NCBI GenBank assembly: GCA_051650305.1
Contig: JBOFIT010000054.1
Location: 1-35,228, forward strand
Direction: 5' to 3'
DNA: 35,228 nt
From: JBOFDK01 sp051650305
Lineage (GTDB): Bacteria > Bacillota > Clostridia > Lachnospirales > Cellulosilyticaceae
The position numbers and the translations under genes are program-made. Positions 7,751 through 16,793 of this stretch are shown here, one piece after another (the stretch's first letter is position 1; each line of letters begins with the position of its first letter). The notes beneath the pieces are model-generated. The model was not told where the DNA came from. It saw only the letters and a list, made by a program, of their open reading frames with translations, and ran no database searches.

Positions 7751-8548
7751 GTGTTTACAAGAGTATTAACTGGAGTTCTAGGTATTCCAATTGTCATACT
7801 CATTATGGTATTGGGGTCACCTGTTATTGAAATAGCAGGCCTAGCTATTGCACTTATAGGCGTCTATGAATTATACCAAATGGTACAAAAAAAATACAAG
7901 GTCATTCCATGGGTAGGGTATGGAAGTGTTGTCTTGTATTTTATAGGACTTGAATTCTTTACAAAGCACTTTTTGTTTTACATTACAGCACTTGTTATGT
8001 TGCTACTTATTTTAATGGTATTTAACCACCCTAAATATGGCATTGCGGATATTGCAATGACATTTATAGCACCTATTTATGTCGCTGTACTTTTAAGCTT
8101 TATTATGCTTATACGTCGTATGCCAGCAGGTGAATTTTTAGTATGGTTTGTCTTTATAAGTGCATGGGGAAGTGATACATGTGCTTACTTCGCAGGGAAA
8201 TGCTTTGGGAAGCATAAGTTGGCACCTGTATTAAGTCCAAAGAAAACCATCGAAGGTTCTGTTGGCGGAGCTATTGGTGCTACTGTTATAGCAGCACTTT
8301 ATAGTTTTGTTTATAGCTATTTTGTACCAGGCATTGAAGTGAAAGCAATAGTCTTTTTACTTGTATTGGTATTTATAGCATCACTTTTATCTATGGTGGG
8401 AGATTTAGCAGCATCATCTATTAAACGTAATATTGGGGAGAAAGATTTTGGGCATTTATTTCCAGGGCATGGTGGTGTACTCGATCGTTTCGATAGTATT
8501 TTACTTGTTGCACCATTTCTTTATTTTGCACTTACTTTCCTTGGATAA
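7751..8548 (+). CDS. cdsA: Phosphatidate cytidylyltransferase (CDP-diacylglycerol synthase)
   Basis: A 265-residue polytopic membrane enzyme that makes CDP-diacylglycerol from CTP and phosphatidate, the branch point of phospholipid synthesis. Hydrophobic segments fill most of the length. The family signature at the C-terminus is plain: SPKKTIEGSVGGAIG at about 162-176 and the KRNIGEKDFGHLFPGHGG and DRFDS motif near 222-245. The start is GTG 7751 after GGGAGGAAG. It lies 12 bases after uppS and 29 before dxr in the same direction. Confidence 0.97.
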   Translation: MFTRVLTGVLGIPIVILIMVLGSPVIEIAGLAIALIGVYELYQMVQKKYKVIPWVGYGSVVLYFIGLEFFTKHFLFYITALVMLLLILMVFNHPKYGIADIAMTFIAPIYVAVLLSFIMLIRRMPAGEFLVWFVFISAWGSDTCAYFAGKCFGKHKLAPVLSPKKTIEGSVGGAIGATVIAALYSFVYSYFVPGIEVKAIVFLLVLVFIASLLSMVGDLAASSIKRNIGEKDFGHLFPGHGGVLDRFDSILLVAPFLYFALTFLG

Positions 8549-8577
8549 AGGTTTTCCCATAAGACAGGAGTTTAGAT

Positions 8578-9741
8578 ATGAATAAAAAGTATATTAGTAT
8601 ATTAGGAGCCACAGGGTCTATAGGAACCCAAACTTTAGACGTGGTGGAAAAAGATGAGACATTAGTAGTTGCAGGACTTACGACCCATATGAACATCGAT
8701 TTACTAGAAGAACAAATCAAGCGCTTTAAGCCTGAATGTGTATGTGTCATGAATGAAGCACGCGCAGAGGTGCTAAAAGAGCGCTTGGAAGCACAGGGGA
8801 TTGATGTAGAGGTGCTACATGGTATGGAAGGTCTTATTGCAGTGGCTACCCTTGAGCGCGCAGAAATTGTGGTGACAGCAGTGGTTGGGATGATAGGGCT
8901 TTTACCAACCATAGAAGCCATTAAGAAACATAAGACCATTGCGTTAGCCAATAAAGAAACATTGGTAACAGCCGGAGAACTTGTGATGACCTTAGCAAGA
9001 GAAAACAATGTTTCAATCTTGCCAGTAGATAGTGAGCATTCGGCTATTTTTCAGGCACTTAAAGGAAACTATAAAGAAGAAGTGAATCGTTTAATTCTTA
9101 CAGCTTCGGGAGGACCTTTTAGGGATTTCACTGCAGAAGAACTTGAAAATGTAACGGTAGAGCAAGCCCTTAAGCATCCGAATTGGAGCATGGGAAGTAA
9201 AATTACTATTGATTCAGCAAGTCTTATGAATAAAGGCTTAGAGGTAATCGAAGCCAAGTATCTTTTTGATGTAGAGATAGACCAAATCGATGTGGTGGTG
9301 CATAAAGAAAGCATTATTCACTCGATGGTAGAGTATAAAGATGGTTCGACTATGGCACAATTAGGTATGCCAGATATGCGTCATCCGATTGCCCATGCGC
9401 TTTATCATCCAAAGAGACGAGAAGCGGACTATATTCCTAAACTTGATTGGACGACACTTAAAACCCTTAGCTTCGATACGCCAAAAAAAGATTTATTCCC
9501 TTGCTTACAGTTAGCTTACGACGCACTACGCGAAGGAGGCACCATGCCTGCTGTTTTAAATGCAGCCAATGAAGTAGCTGTTGAAGCATTTTTGAACAAG
9601 CGTATTTCTTTCTCACAAATTCCAGAAATAATACATGAAGCGATGGCAAATCACATATGTATAAATAGACCAAGCCTACAAGAGATTTTAGAAAGTGATC
9701 AGTGGGCACGTGAATTTAGTAGAAAGCGAGTTGAGGGGTAA
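8578..9741 (+). CDS. dxr: 1-deoxy-D-xylulose 5-phosphate reductoisomerase
   Basis: A 387-residue enzyme of the MEP pathway converting DXP to 2-C-methyl-D-erythritol 4-phosphate with NADPH. Visible are the N-terminal nucleotide-binding GATGSIGTQTLDVV, the ANKETLVTAGE block, PVDSEHSAIFQ with metal-binding acids, and SLMNKGLEVIEA with the catalytic-site loop (HPNWSMGSKITIDSAS just before). ATG 8578 follows ACAGGAG. Its TAA is immediately followed by the rseP ATG, with no intergenic base, implying tight coupling. Confidence 0.98.
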   Translation: MNKKYISILGATGSIGTQTLDVVEKDETLVVAGLTTHMNIDLLEEQIKRFKPECVCVMNEARAEVLKERLEAQGIDVEVLHGMEGLIAVATLERAEIVVTAVVGMIGLLPTIEAIKKHKTIALANKETLVTAGELVMTLARENNVSILPVDSEHSAIFQALKGNYKEEVNRLILTASGGPFRDFTAEELENVTVEQALKHPNWSMGSKITIDSASLMNKGLEVIEAKYLFDVEIDQIDVVVHKESIIHSMVEYKDGSTMAQLGMPDMRHPIAHALYHPKRREADYIPKLDWTTLKTLSFDTPKKDLFPCLQLAYDALREGGTMPAVLNAANEVAVEAFLNKRISFSQIPEIIHEAMANHICINRPSLQEILESDQWAREFSRKRVEG

Positions 9742-10770
9742 ATGACAAAAATTATTCTATTTATTTTAATGTTTGCACTTATTGTGCTTGTACATGAGTG
9801 GGGGCATTTTATAGCTGCAAGACTATTTGGGGTACGTGTCAATGAGTTTGCTATTGGAATGGGGCCTAAATTATGGTCTAAGCAAAAAGGAGAAACCTTA
9901 TACTCGGTACGTGCACTTCCTATTGGTGGTTTTTGCGCGATGGAAGGTGAGAATGGGGAATCTAAAGAAAAAGATTCTATGTTCGCTAAAAAACCATGGC
10001 AAAAGCTTATCATTTTTGCAGCAGGTGCCATTATGAACTTTATACTGGCTTGGGTTATTTTTACGGTTATCGTAGGCTACCAAGGTGAACCAAGTAATAA
10101 AGTATTAAAGGTAGAACCACAAATGCCAGCTACTGAAGTGGGCATTGTGGCAGGGGATCGTATTATTCAAGTGGATGGTATCACTGTGAAAAATCTAGAA
10201 GATATCTTAGAACTTGTAGGTGACCCAGCCAAAGATTATGCATTTACCCTTGAAAGTGAAGATGGACAGGTACGTACAGTTGTGATTAAGGCAAAGCAAA
10301 TGGAAGATGGCAGTGCCAAGTTTGGCTTTACAGCAGCAAGAGAAAAGGGAAGAGTCATTGATATCTTTGTGGAGGGCTTTAAAGCCACTGTATTAGTCAT
10401 CAAACAAACTTTCCAAGCATTTATTGACCTCATCACAGGACAGGTAGGTGTGGACCAATTAGCGGGTATCGTTGGGGTTGTACAAATCACCTCAGAAGTG
10501 TGGGATGAAGGCTTGGAAGTAAGCGTTATGGCGGCGGTCATGAACTTACTTTACATTGCAGGGATTCTCTCAGCTAATCTAGGGGTGTTTAACCTTTTAC
10601 CTATTCCAGCATTAGATGGTGGGCGTATCTTCTTCTCCTTAATAGAAGTCGTTAGACGCAAACCCATTGATCCTGAGAAGGAAGGTATGGTTCATGTTGT
10701 AGGCTTTATCTTACTTATGGTACTCATGGTAGTGGTTTTATATAATGATATAGTGAGGATATTCGCATGA
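9742..10770 (+). CDS. rseP: Site-2 zinc metalloprotease (RseP/RasP)
   Basis: A 342-residue intramembrane protease that cleaves membrane-embedded substrates such as anti-sigma factors and remnant signal peptides. The zinc site HExxH is at residues 18-22 (VHEWGHF) in the first membrane helix, a single PDZ domain lies at about 110-185 (GIVAGDRIIQVDG), and the C-terminal N-x-x-P-x-x-x-LDG motif runs from residue 284, with D292 as the third ligand. One PDZ rather than the two of proteobacterial RseP is normal for Gram-positive RasP. Its stop overlaps ispG by four bases. Confidence 0.96.
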   Translation: MTKIILFILMFALIVLVHEWGHFIAARLFGVRVNEFAIGMGPKLWSKQKGETLYSVRALPIGGFCAMEGENGESKEKDSMFAKKPWQKLIIFAAGAIMNFILAWVIFTVIVGYQGEPSNKVLKVEPQMPATEVGIVAGDRIIQVDGITVKNLEDILELVGDPAKDYAFTLESEDGQVRTVVIKAKQMEDGSAKFGFTAAREKGRVIDIFVEGFKATVLVIKQTFQAFIDLITGQVGVDQLAGIVGVVQITSEVWDEGLEVSVMAAVMNLLYIAGILSANLGVFNLLPIPALDGGRIFFSLIEVVRRKPIDPEKEGMVHVVGFILLMVLMVVVLYNDIVRIFA

Positions 10771-11831
10771 CATTAGTAACAAGAAATCATACACGCGTTA
10801 TTCAGATTAAGGACGTCAAGATAGGTGGTGGTAACCCTATTGCCATTCAATCTATGACCAACACAAAGACAGAAAATGTGGATCAAACCGTAGCACAAAT
10901 TTTACAACTAGAAGAAGCTGGCTGTGAAATTGTACGTGTTGCAGTACCTGATGAAGAAGCAGCAAAAGCTTTAGAGCACATTATTCCACGTATTCATATA
11001 CCTATTGTAGCAGATATACATTTTGATTATCGTTTAGCCCTTATGGCCATTGAGAATGGGATTAATAAATTACGTATTAATCCCGGTAATATCGGGAGCA
11101 GAGAACGTGTAGAAGCGGTGGTAGAGAAAGCAAAAGCTTACGGCATACCTATTCGCATTGGTGTTAACTCAGGTTCGGTAGAAAAAGAACTTATCAAAAA
11201 ATATGGTGGGGTTACAGCAGCGGGAATGGTTGAAAGTGCAGCCAAGCATATTAGCATTCTTGAAGAAATGCAGTTTAAAGACATCGTCGTATCCCTCAAA
11301 GCCTCAACTGTACCTTTAGCAGTTGAAGCATATGATTTATTTGCCCATACCTATGACTATCCTTTGCATGTAGGAATTACAGAGTCAGGCACTCTTTACA
11401 AGGGAACCATTAAATCATCTGCAGGCTTAGGTGCTATCTTATCAAGAGGCATTGGTGATACCATACGTGTCTCTTTATCAGATGATCCAGTAAAAGAAAT
11501 TGATTGTGCACGCACGGTGCTACAATCCTTAGAACTTAGACAGTTTGGCGTAGAAATCATTTCCTGTCCCACATGTGGGCGTACCAATATCGATTTGATA
11601 GGGCTTGCCAATGCTGTAGAATCACGTACCAAGCATATCACAGCACCTCTTAAAATAGCGGTGATGGGATGTGTTGTAAATGGTCCAGGTGAAGCCAAAG
11701 AAGCAGATATTGGCGTGGCTGGTGGCAAAGGTGAAGGGCTCATTTTTAAGAAGGGTCAGATTATACGTAAAGTGCCAGAAGATTGCTTATTAGATGCTTT
11801 AATGGAAGAATTAAAGGATTTGTGTCAATAG
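10767..11831 (+). CDS. ispG: 4-hydroxy-3-methylbut-2-en-1-yl diphosphate synthase (GcpE)
   Basis: A 354-residue [4Fe-4S] enzyme of the MEP pathway that converts MEcPP to HMBPP, taking electrons from flavodoxin or ferredoxin. The TIM-barrel half starts with RVIQIKDVKIGGGNPIAIQSM-like sequence. The iron-sulfur half has the C-P-T-C-G-R-T motif and, further on, GCVVNGPGEAKEADIGVAGG carrying the third cysteine. It overlaps rseP in ATGA. In many Clostridia polC comes next; here a promoter and rimP follow instead. Confidence 0.98.
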   Translation: MTLVTRNHTRVIQIKDVKIGGGNPIAIQSMTNTKTENVDQTVAQILQLEEAGCEIVRVAVPDEEAAKALEHIIPRIHIPIVADIHFDYRLALMAIENGINKLRINPGNIGSRERVEAVVEKAKAYGIPIRIGVNSGSVEKELIKKYGGVTAAGMVESAAKHISILEEMQFKDIVVSLKASTVPLAVEAYDLFAHTYDYPLHVGITESGTLYKGTIKSSAGLGAILSRGIGDTIRVSLSDDPVKEIDCARTVLQSLELRQFGVEIISCPTCGRTNIDLIGLANAVESRTKHITAPLKIAVMGCVVNGPGEAKEADIGVAGGKGEGLIFKKGQIIRKVPEDCLLDALMEELKDLCQ

Positions 11832-11835
11832 AGAC

Positions 11836-11864
11836 TTGATTTTTTCTTTTATTCGTATTATAAT
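11836..11864 (+). promoter_or_regulatory. Promoter of the rimP-nusA-infB operon
   Basis: The -35 TTGATT (11836-11841) and -10 TATAAT (11859-11864) have an optimal 17-base spacer and begin just after the ispG stop. Transcription would begin near 11871, upstream of the leader hairpin. Confidence 0.85.
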
Positions 11865-11893
11865 TTTTTAGTATAAAATGGTGACGTCGACAG

Positions 11894-11917
11894 AAGAGTG
11901 GGTTTATGCCCACTCTT
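11894..11917 (+). promoter_or_regulatory. Leader hairpin upstream of rimP, candidate NusA-dependent attenuator
   Basis: AAGAGTGGG (11894-11902) pairs perfectly with CCCACTCTT (11909-11917) across a six-base loop. The T run after it is short (TTTCTAT), so it is a weak intrinsic terminator on its own. In Bacillus subtilis the rimP-nusA operon is autoregulated by NusA-dependent termination in its leader, and this hairpin sits in the matching position. Regulation here is inference. Confidence 0.6.
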
Positions 11918-11982
11918 TCTATATGCATGGATGAATAGTTCATGAAGAATCTGCAAAACTATTTATATGAGAGGATGATTCG

Positions 11983-12447
11983 ATGAATAAAAAACAAATC
12001 GTAGAACAAATTACAGCTTACTTAGAGCCGATCACAGATGCATTTGAATATGAGATTGTAGATGTTGAGTTTGTAAAAGAAGGACCGGCGTATTATTTAA
12101 GAATATATATTGATAAAGAAGGTGGTATCACGATTGACGATTGTCAAAAAACAAGCCGTGCGATAGAAGCTGTGCTTGATGAAAAAGATCCAATCGAAGT
12201 ACCATATATTTTAGAAGTAAGTTCACCAGGTATTGACCGTGTACTCAAAAAAGACAAGGATTTTGAGCGTTTTGCAGGACAGGTTGTAGATGTGAAGCTT
12301 TATGAAGCTATGAACAAGCAAAAGCAACTTCAAGGCGAATTAGTAGCCAAAACAGAAGAAATGCTTATTATCAAAGACGAAACAGAAGAAGAAATTCAAA
12401 TTCCAGTAAAAAATGTTGCAATTGTAAGGCTTGCCATTTTATTTTAA
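11983..12447 (+). CDS. rimP: Ribosome maturation factor RimP
   Basis: A 154-residue RimP, needed for 30S assembly. Typical elements are the early YEIVDVEFVKEGPAYYLRIYID stretch (given here in part), DDCQKTSRAIEAVLDE, and YILEVSSPGIDRVL, followed by a C-terminal SH3-like barrel ending in VKNVAIVRL. The start ATG 11983 is preceded by GAGAGGATG. It opens the long rimP-nusA-ylxR-ylxQ-infB-rbfA operon, an arrangement shared by nearly all Firmicutes. Confidence 0.97.
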   Translation: MNKKQIVEQITAYLEPITDAFEYEIVDVEFVKEGPAYYLRIYIDKEGGITIDDCQKTSRAIEAVLDEKDPIEVPYILEVSSPGIDRVLKKDKDFERFAGQVVDVKLYEAMNKQKQLQGELVAKTEEMLIIKDETEEEIQIPVKNVAIVRLAILF

Positions 12448-12477
12448 CGACTAAGGGATGATTAGAGGAGGATTATA

Positions 12478-13620
12478 ATGAATCAGGAGTTTATCACAGC
12501 AATCGACCAGATTGCTCAGTCAAAAGGAATCGACCGCTCAAAATTATTCGATGCCATCAGACAATCAATCGAGGCAGCATGTAAAAAGCACTTTGGTACA
12601 GCAGTAAGTGCTAAGCAAACTATTCGTGTTGATATCAATGAAGAGACAGGCGATGTAAAAGTATTTGCTGTTAAGCAAGTATTAGCAGATGAAGATGTGA
12701 TGATGCCAGGTGCAGAAATCGGTATTTCAGAAGCTAAAAACATCAATCCACTTATGTCTATTGGGGATATGGTAGATGTAGAAGTGACACCAAGAAACTT
12801 TGGTCGTATTGCAGCACAAAATGCAAAGCAAGTAGTTATCCAAAAAATTAAAGAAGCAGAACGTCAAATGGTATATGAAGCATACAGTGTGAAATTAAAT
12901 GACATCATCAAAGGTCGCGTGCTTAGAAAAGAAAAAAGCGGTTACATTGTTGGTTTAGATTATACTGAAGCATCTCTTCCATTCACAGAATCAATGATGA
13001 ACGAAAACTTTGATAACGAAGTTAACCAAGAAGATGCTATGATGCAACGTTCTTTCTACGTATTAAACGTAAAAGACTTCAACAAAAATGAAGTAAAACC
13101 TGAAGGCAAACAAAAAGGTGGCGCACAAGTTATCTTATCACGTACACACCCAGACCTTGTTAAACGTCTTTTCGAACAAGAAGTTGTAGAAATCAACGAA
13201 GGGACTGTTGTGATTAAGAGTATTGCAAGAGAAGCAGGTTCACGTACGAAGATTGCTGTATGGTCAAGTGATCCAGCTATTGATCCAGTAGGCGCTTGCG
13301 TTGGTGAAAAAGGTAAGCGTATCAATGCCATCGTTCAAGAACTTTCAGGTGAAAAAATCGACGTTGTACGTTATAGCGAAGATCCAAAAGAATTTATTGA
13401 AGCGGCTTTAAGTCCAGCAAAAGTAATGAGCGTGACACTTGAAGAAGTAGAAACAGAAAAAGGTATGGAGCGTAGTGCAAAAGTAATCGTTCCAGACAAT
13501 ATCCTTACATTAGCTATTGGTAAAGGTGGTCAGAACGTACGCCTTGCTGCTAAATTAACAGGTTGGAAAATTGACATCAAAAGTGAGCCAGTAGAAGAAG
13601 TTATCGACATAGAGGAGTAA
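12478..13620 (+). CDS. nusA: Transcription termination/antitermination protein NusA
   Basis: A 380-residue RNA polymerase-binding factor that modulates pausing and termination. Layout: N-terminal polymerase-binding domain (about 1-125), S1 domain (about 130-200, with IIKGRVLRKEKSGYIVGLDY), and tandem KH domains (about 230-365), with IDPVGACVGEKGKRINAIV in the first and LTLAIGKGGQNVRLAAKLT in the second. It lacks the C-terminal acidic repeats of enterobacterial NusA, as is normal for Firmicutes. The ribosome-binding site is GAGGAGG. NusA is the plausible effector of the leader hairpin upstream of rimP. Confidence 0.98.
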   Translation: MNQEFITAIDQIAQSKGIDRSKLFDAIRQSIEAACKKHFGTAVSAKQTIRVDINEETGDVKVFAVKQVLADEDVMMPGAEIGISEAKNINPLMSIGDMVDVEVTPRNFGRIAAQNAKQVVIQKIKEAERQMVYEAYSVKLNDIIKGRVLRKEKSGYIVGLDYTEASLPFTESMMNENFDNEVNQEDAMMQRSFYVLNVKDFNKNEVKPEGKQKGGAQVILSRTHPDLVKRLFEQEVVEINEGTVVIKSIAREAGSRTKIAVWSSDPAIDPVGACVGEKGKRINAIVQELSGEKIDVVRYSEDPKEFIEAALSPAKVMSVTLEEVETEKGMERSAKVIVPDNILTLAIGKGGQNVRLAAKLTGWKIDIKSEPVEEVIDIEE

Positions 13621-13624
13621 GCCT

Positions 13625-13894
13625 ATGAAAACAAGAAAAATTCCTTTACGTAAGTGTACTGGCTGTAATGAAATGAAAGATAAGCGTGAGATGATCCGCA
13701 TCGTCAAAGATAATGAAGATCAGTTTTCTTTAGATTTTACAGGTAAGAAGGCTGGAAGAGGTGCATATATTTGTAAAGATATAGCATGTCTTACCCAAGC
13801 AGAGAAATCAAAAGGATTAGAGCGCTCATTTAAAATGGCAGTAGGCAAAGAAATCTATGAACATTTAAGAAAAGAGTTTGCAGACAATGAATAA
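13625..13894 (+). CDS. ylxR: YlxR-family RNA-binding protein
   Basis: An 89-residue small basic protein of the YlxR family. The signature is at the start: PLRKCTGCNEMKDKREMIRI, then GKKAGRGAYIC. The family is encoded between nusA and ylxQ/infB across Firmicutes and binds RNA; Bacillus YlxR has been linked to RNase P modulation, which I carry over only as a family hint. ATG 13625 lies four bases after the nusA stop, and the AGAGGAG within the nusA end serves as ribosome-binding site. Confidence 0.93.
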   Translation: MKTRKIPLRKCTGCNEMKDKREMIRIVKDNEDQFSLDFTGKKAGRGAYICKDIACLTQAEKSKGLERSFKMAVGKEIYEHLRKEFADNE

Positions 13895-14198
13895 TCAGAG
13901 GATTTACCAACTTATAGGCTTATGTCAAAAAGGCAGAATGCTTGTGTCAGGCGAATTTGCAGTGAAGCAAGCAGTTCTTGATAAGCAAGTACATCTCGTT
14001 ATCGTAGCAGAAGATGCTTCGAATAATACGACAAAACTTTTTACAGATAAATGTGCATACCGTTCTATCGAATGTGTGAAATGGAGCACAAAAGTAGAAT
14101 TAGGACGTATATTAGGCAGAGATGCCCGTGCCGTTATAGGCATAATAGATCAAAAATTGGCGGAGAAAATAAATGATATGATAAAAAGTGATGGATAA
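13887..14198 (+). CDS. ylxQ: YlxQ, L7Ae-family ribosomal/RNA-binding protein
   Basis: A 103-residue protein of the L7Ae/L30e/S12e fold, which binds kink-turn RNA. Family-like features: IGLCQKGRMLVSGEF, HLVIVAEDASNNTTKLF, and the late LGRILGRDARAVIGI. I use ATG 13887, which overlaps the last eight bases of ylxR; an in-frame TTG nine bases earlier is less likely. The overlap suggests translational coupling to ylxR. Position before infB is the standard one. Confidence 0.92.
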   Translation: MNNQRIYQLIGLCQKGRMLVSGEFAVKQAVLDKQVHLVIVAEDASNNTTKLFTDKCAYRSIECVKWSTKVELGRILGRDARAVIGIIDQKLAEKINDMIKSDG

Positions 14199-14223
14199 TT
14201 AAATAAATTGTGGAGGTGGATTC

Positions 14224-16425
14224 ATGTCAAAAGTTAGAGTATATGAAATCGCAAAAAAGCTCAATATAAGTACAAAAGAGATTATGAACCAATTGAAAGA
14301 ATATGGGTTTGAGGTACATAGCCATATGAGCTCATTAGAAGATCAAGAGGTTAAATTGATTATGGCGTACTATGAAGAGCTACAAAAAAAAGAAGCAAAC
14401 ACTACAAAAGAGAAGCTTGAACCACCACAACAGCTAGAGTCAGCAGAAATACAAGCCTCTAAACAAACATCCAGTATCACATCCGGCAGACCTAAACAAG
14501 AAACGATAGATAAAAAGCATAGTCCAGACCAAAAGCCAATCCAACCAAAAGTGGCGGCACTTGGAGGCTATGAAAAAAAATCTAAAAAGAATAAGAAAAA
14601 AAATAAAAGACAGGAAAAGGCAGGGAATATGGGACAAAACACTAACTTTGAAAATGACCTTCAACAAGACGATGAATTAAAGGTAATAGCAATTCCTAGC
14701 ACTATTACAGTAAAAAACCTAGGTGATAAATTAGATACTTCAGCAACAGAAATTATCAAGATCCTTATGAAAAAAGGAAAATTAGCAACAATTAACCAAG
14801 AGATTGATTATGAACTTGCCGTACAGGTAGCAGAAGAATTTGATGTACTTGTAGAACAAGAAGAAGAGCGCGATTTAGCAGAAGAAATCTTTGGTGAAAT
14901 CGTAGATGACGAAAAAGACCTTGCATCACGCCCTCCAGTTGTTGTTGTAATGGGTCACGTTGACCATGGTAAGACATCTCTTTTAGATGCAATCCGTTCA
15001 ACAAGCGTAACAGAAAGAGAAGCAGGTGGTATTACTCAGCATATCGGTGCTTACTCAGTAACATTAAACGGCGAGAAAATTACATTCCTTGATACACCAG
15101 GACATGAGGCTTTCACAGCGATGCGTATGCGTGGGGCTCAAGTTACAGATATCGCAATTCTTGTAGTTGCAGCAGATGACGGCGTTATGCCACAGACAAT
15201 TGAAGCGATCAACCATGCACGTGCAGCAAACGTTCAAATTATCGTAGCAATTAATAAAATGGATAAACCAGGTGCAAACCCAGACCGCGTAAAACAAGAA
15301 TTAGCAGATCAAGGCCTTCTTGTAGAAGACTGGGGTGGAGACACAATCTGTGTACCAGTATCAGCAAAAATGAGAGAAGGTATCGATAACTTACTTGAAA
15401 TGATTCTTCTTGTAGCAGAAGTTAACGATTACCGTGCAAACCCAAGCCGTAAAGCTCGTGGTACAATCGTAGAAGCAGAACTAGATAAAGGCCGTGGTCC
15501 AGTAGCAACTGTACTTGTACAAAGTGGTACACTTAAAATAGGTGATCCAATCGTAGCAGGTTCAGCTTATGGACGTATTCGTGCAATGGTAGATGACAAA
15601 GGTCGTCAAGTAAAAAAAGCAACACCTTCTACACCAGTAGAAATTCTTGGTTTATCAGAAGTGCCATCAGCAGGTGATATGTTCTATGTAGCAAACAGTG
15701 ATAAACAAGCAAGACAAGTTGCAGATAAAGTAAAAGCACAAGGTAGAGAAAGCCTTATCCAAGCATCACAAAAAGTTTCTCTAGATGACCTCTTCACTCA
15801 AATCCAAGAAGGTAAAGTAAAAGAGCTTAACATCGTTGTTAAAGCAGACGTTCAAGGATCAGTACAAGCAGTACGTCAAAGTTTAGAGCGTTTATCAAAC
15901 GAAGAAGTACGCATCCGCATTATCCATGGTGCAGTAGGTGCTGTAACAGAGTCAGACGTTATGTTAGCATCAGCATCAGGCGCTATCATCATCGGTTTCA
16001 ACGTAAGACCAGACCCAGCTACAAAAGCAGCAGCAGACCGTGAGAAAGTAGATGTACGTCTATATCGTGTTATCTACAGCGCTATCGAAGATATCGAAGC
16101 AGCTATGAAAGGTATGTTAGATCCTGAATTCGTAGAAAAAGTAATCGGCCATGCAGAAGTACGCCAAACATTCAAAGTATCAGGTGTCGGTACTGTAGCA
16201 GGTGCATATATCCTAGATGGTAAAATGGCACGTAACGCAGGCGTACGTATCGTTCGTGACGGTATCGTTGTATACGAAGGAAAATTAACATCTCTTAAAC
16301 GTTTCAAAGATGACGCTAAAGAAGTAAATACAGGTTACGAATGTGGTGTTATGTTTGAAAGATTCAATGACCTTAAAGAAGGCGACACAGTAGAAGCTTT
16401 CATTATGGAAGAGATCCCAAGATAG
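14224..16425 (+). CDS. infB: Translation initiation factor IF-2
   Basis: A 733-residue GTPase that brings initiator tRNA to the ribosome and promotes subunit joining. Domains: a first IF2_N helical module (1-50), a Lys/Gln-rich disordered linker (about 52-148), a second IF2_N module (about 150-210), the G domain starting near 238 with G1 GHVDHGKT at 244-251, DTPGHEAF and NKMD, then domains II, III and IV. The linker is short, giving a compact IF-2. ATG 14224 follows GTGGAGGTGG. From the G domain on, codon use becomes as optimised as in ribosomal protein genes, whereas the linker is not. Confidence 0.99.
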   Translation: MSKVRVYEIAKKLNISTKEIMNQLKEYGFEVHSHMSSLEDQEVKLIMAYYEELQKKEANTTKEKLEPPQQLESAEIQASKQTSSITSGRPKQETIDKKHSPDQKPIQPKVAALGGYEKKSKKNKKKNKRQEKAGNMGQNTNFENDLQQDDELKVIAIPSTITVKNLGDKLDTSATEIIKILMKKGKLATINQEIDYELAVQVAEEFDVLVEQEEERDLAEEIFGEIVDDEKDLASRPPVVVVMGHVDHGKTSLLDAIRSTSVTEREAGGITQHIGAYSVTLNGEKITFLDTPGHEAFTAMRMRGAQVTDIAILVVAADDGVMPQTIEAINHARAANVQIIVAINKMDKPGANPDRVKQELADQGLLVEDWGGDTICVPVSAKMREGIDNLLEMILLVAEVNDYRANPSRKARGTIVEAELDKGRGPVATVLVQSGTLKIGDPIVAGSAYGRIRAMVDDKGRQVKKATPSTPVEILGLSEVPSAGDMFYVANSDKQARQVADKVKAQGRESLIQASQKVSLDDLFTQIQEGKVKELNIVVKADVQGSVQAVRQSLERLSNEEVRIRIIHGAVGAVTESDVMLASASGAIIIGFNVRPDPATKAAADREKVDVRLYRVIYSAIEDIEAAMKGMLDPEFVEKVIGHAEVRQTFKVSGVGTVAGAYILDGKMARNAGVRIVRDGIVVYEGKLTSLKRFKDDAKEVNTGYECGVMFERFNDLKEGDTVEAFIMEEIPR

Positions 16426-16436
16426 GAAGTGGCATA

Positions 16437-16793
16437 ATGGCAAATCAACGTATTGTAAGAATTAACGAAGCAATTCGTAAAGAGATTTCTGAGATCGTTC
16501 GTACAGAGATTAAAGACCCACGTGTATCTGAAGCGATGATCAGTATTGTAGATGTAGAAACAACAACAGATCTTAAGACAGCAAAAGTTTTTATCAGTGT
16601 TTTACAAGACAACAAAAAAGAAGACGTTTTATTAGGTCTTCAAGCGGCAGCAGGTTATATTCGTAAAGAAGTAGCAAGACGCGTTAATCTTCGTAACACA
16701 CCAGAGTTTTTATTTAAACTAGATGAATCGATTGAGTACGGTATGAAGATGGCGAAAGTTATTGATTCTGTAATGAAAGATAGTGATAAATAA
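16437..16793 (+). CDS. rbfA: Ribosome-binding factor A
   Basis: A 118-residue cold-adaptation and 16S rRNA maturation factor with a KH-like fold. Seen: RINEAIRKEISEIVRTEIKD, PRVSEAMISIVDVETT, DLKTAKVFISVL, and RVNLRNTPEFLFKLDESIEYG. Length is usual. The start has AGGAAGTG upstream. The stop TAA shares its last A with the ATG of nrnA, so the two genes overlap by one base. Confidence 0.97.
   Translation: MANQRIVRINEAIRKEISEIVRTEIKDPRVSEAMISIVDVETTTDLKTAKVFISVLQDNKKEDVLLGLQAAAGYIRKEVARRVNLRNTPEFLFKLDESIEYGMKMAKVIDSVMKDSDK

Noticed and set aside
8532..9008. Minus-strand open frame of about 158 codons inside dxr
   Set aside because: It lies antisense to a clear dxr, is rich in Ser/Thr/Val as expected of a reverse-frame shadow, and has no ribosome-binding site.
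11396..11743. Minus-strand open frame inside ispG
   Set aside because: Antisense to the conserved Fe-S domain of ispG; composition is that of a codon shadow.
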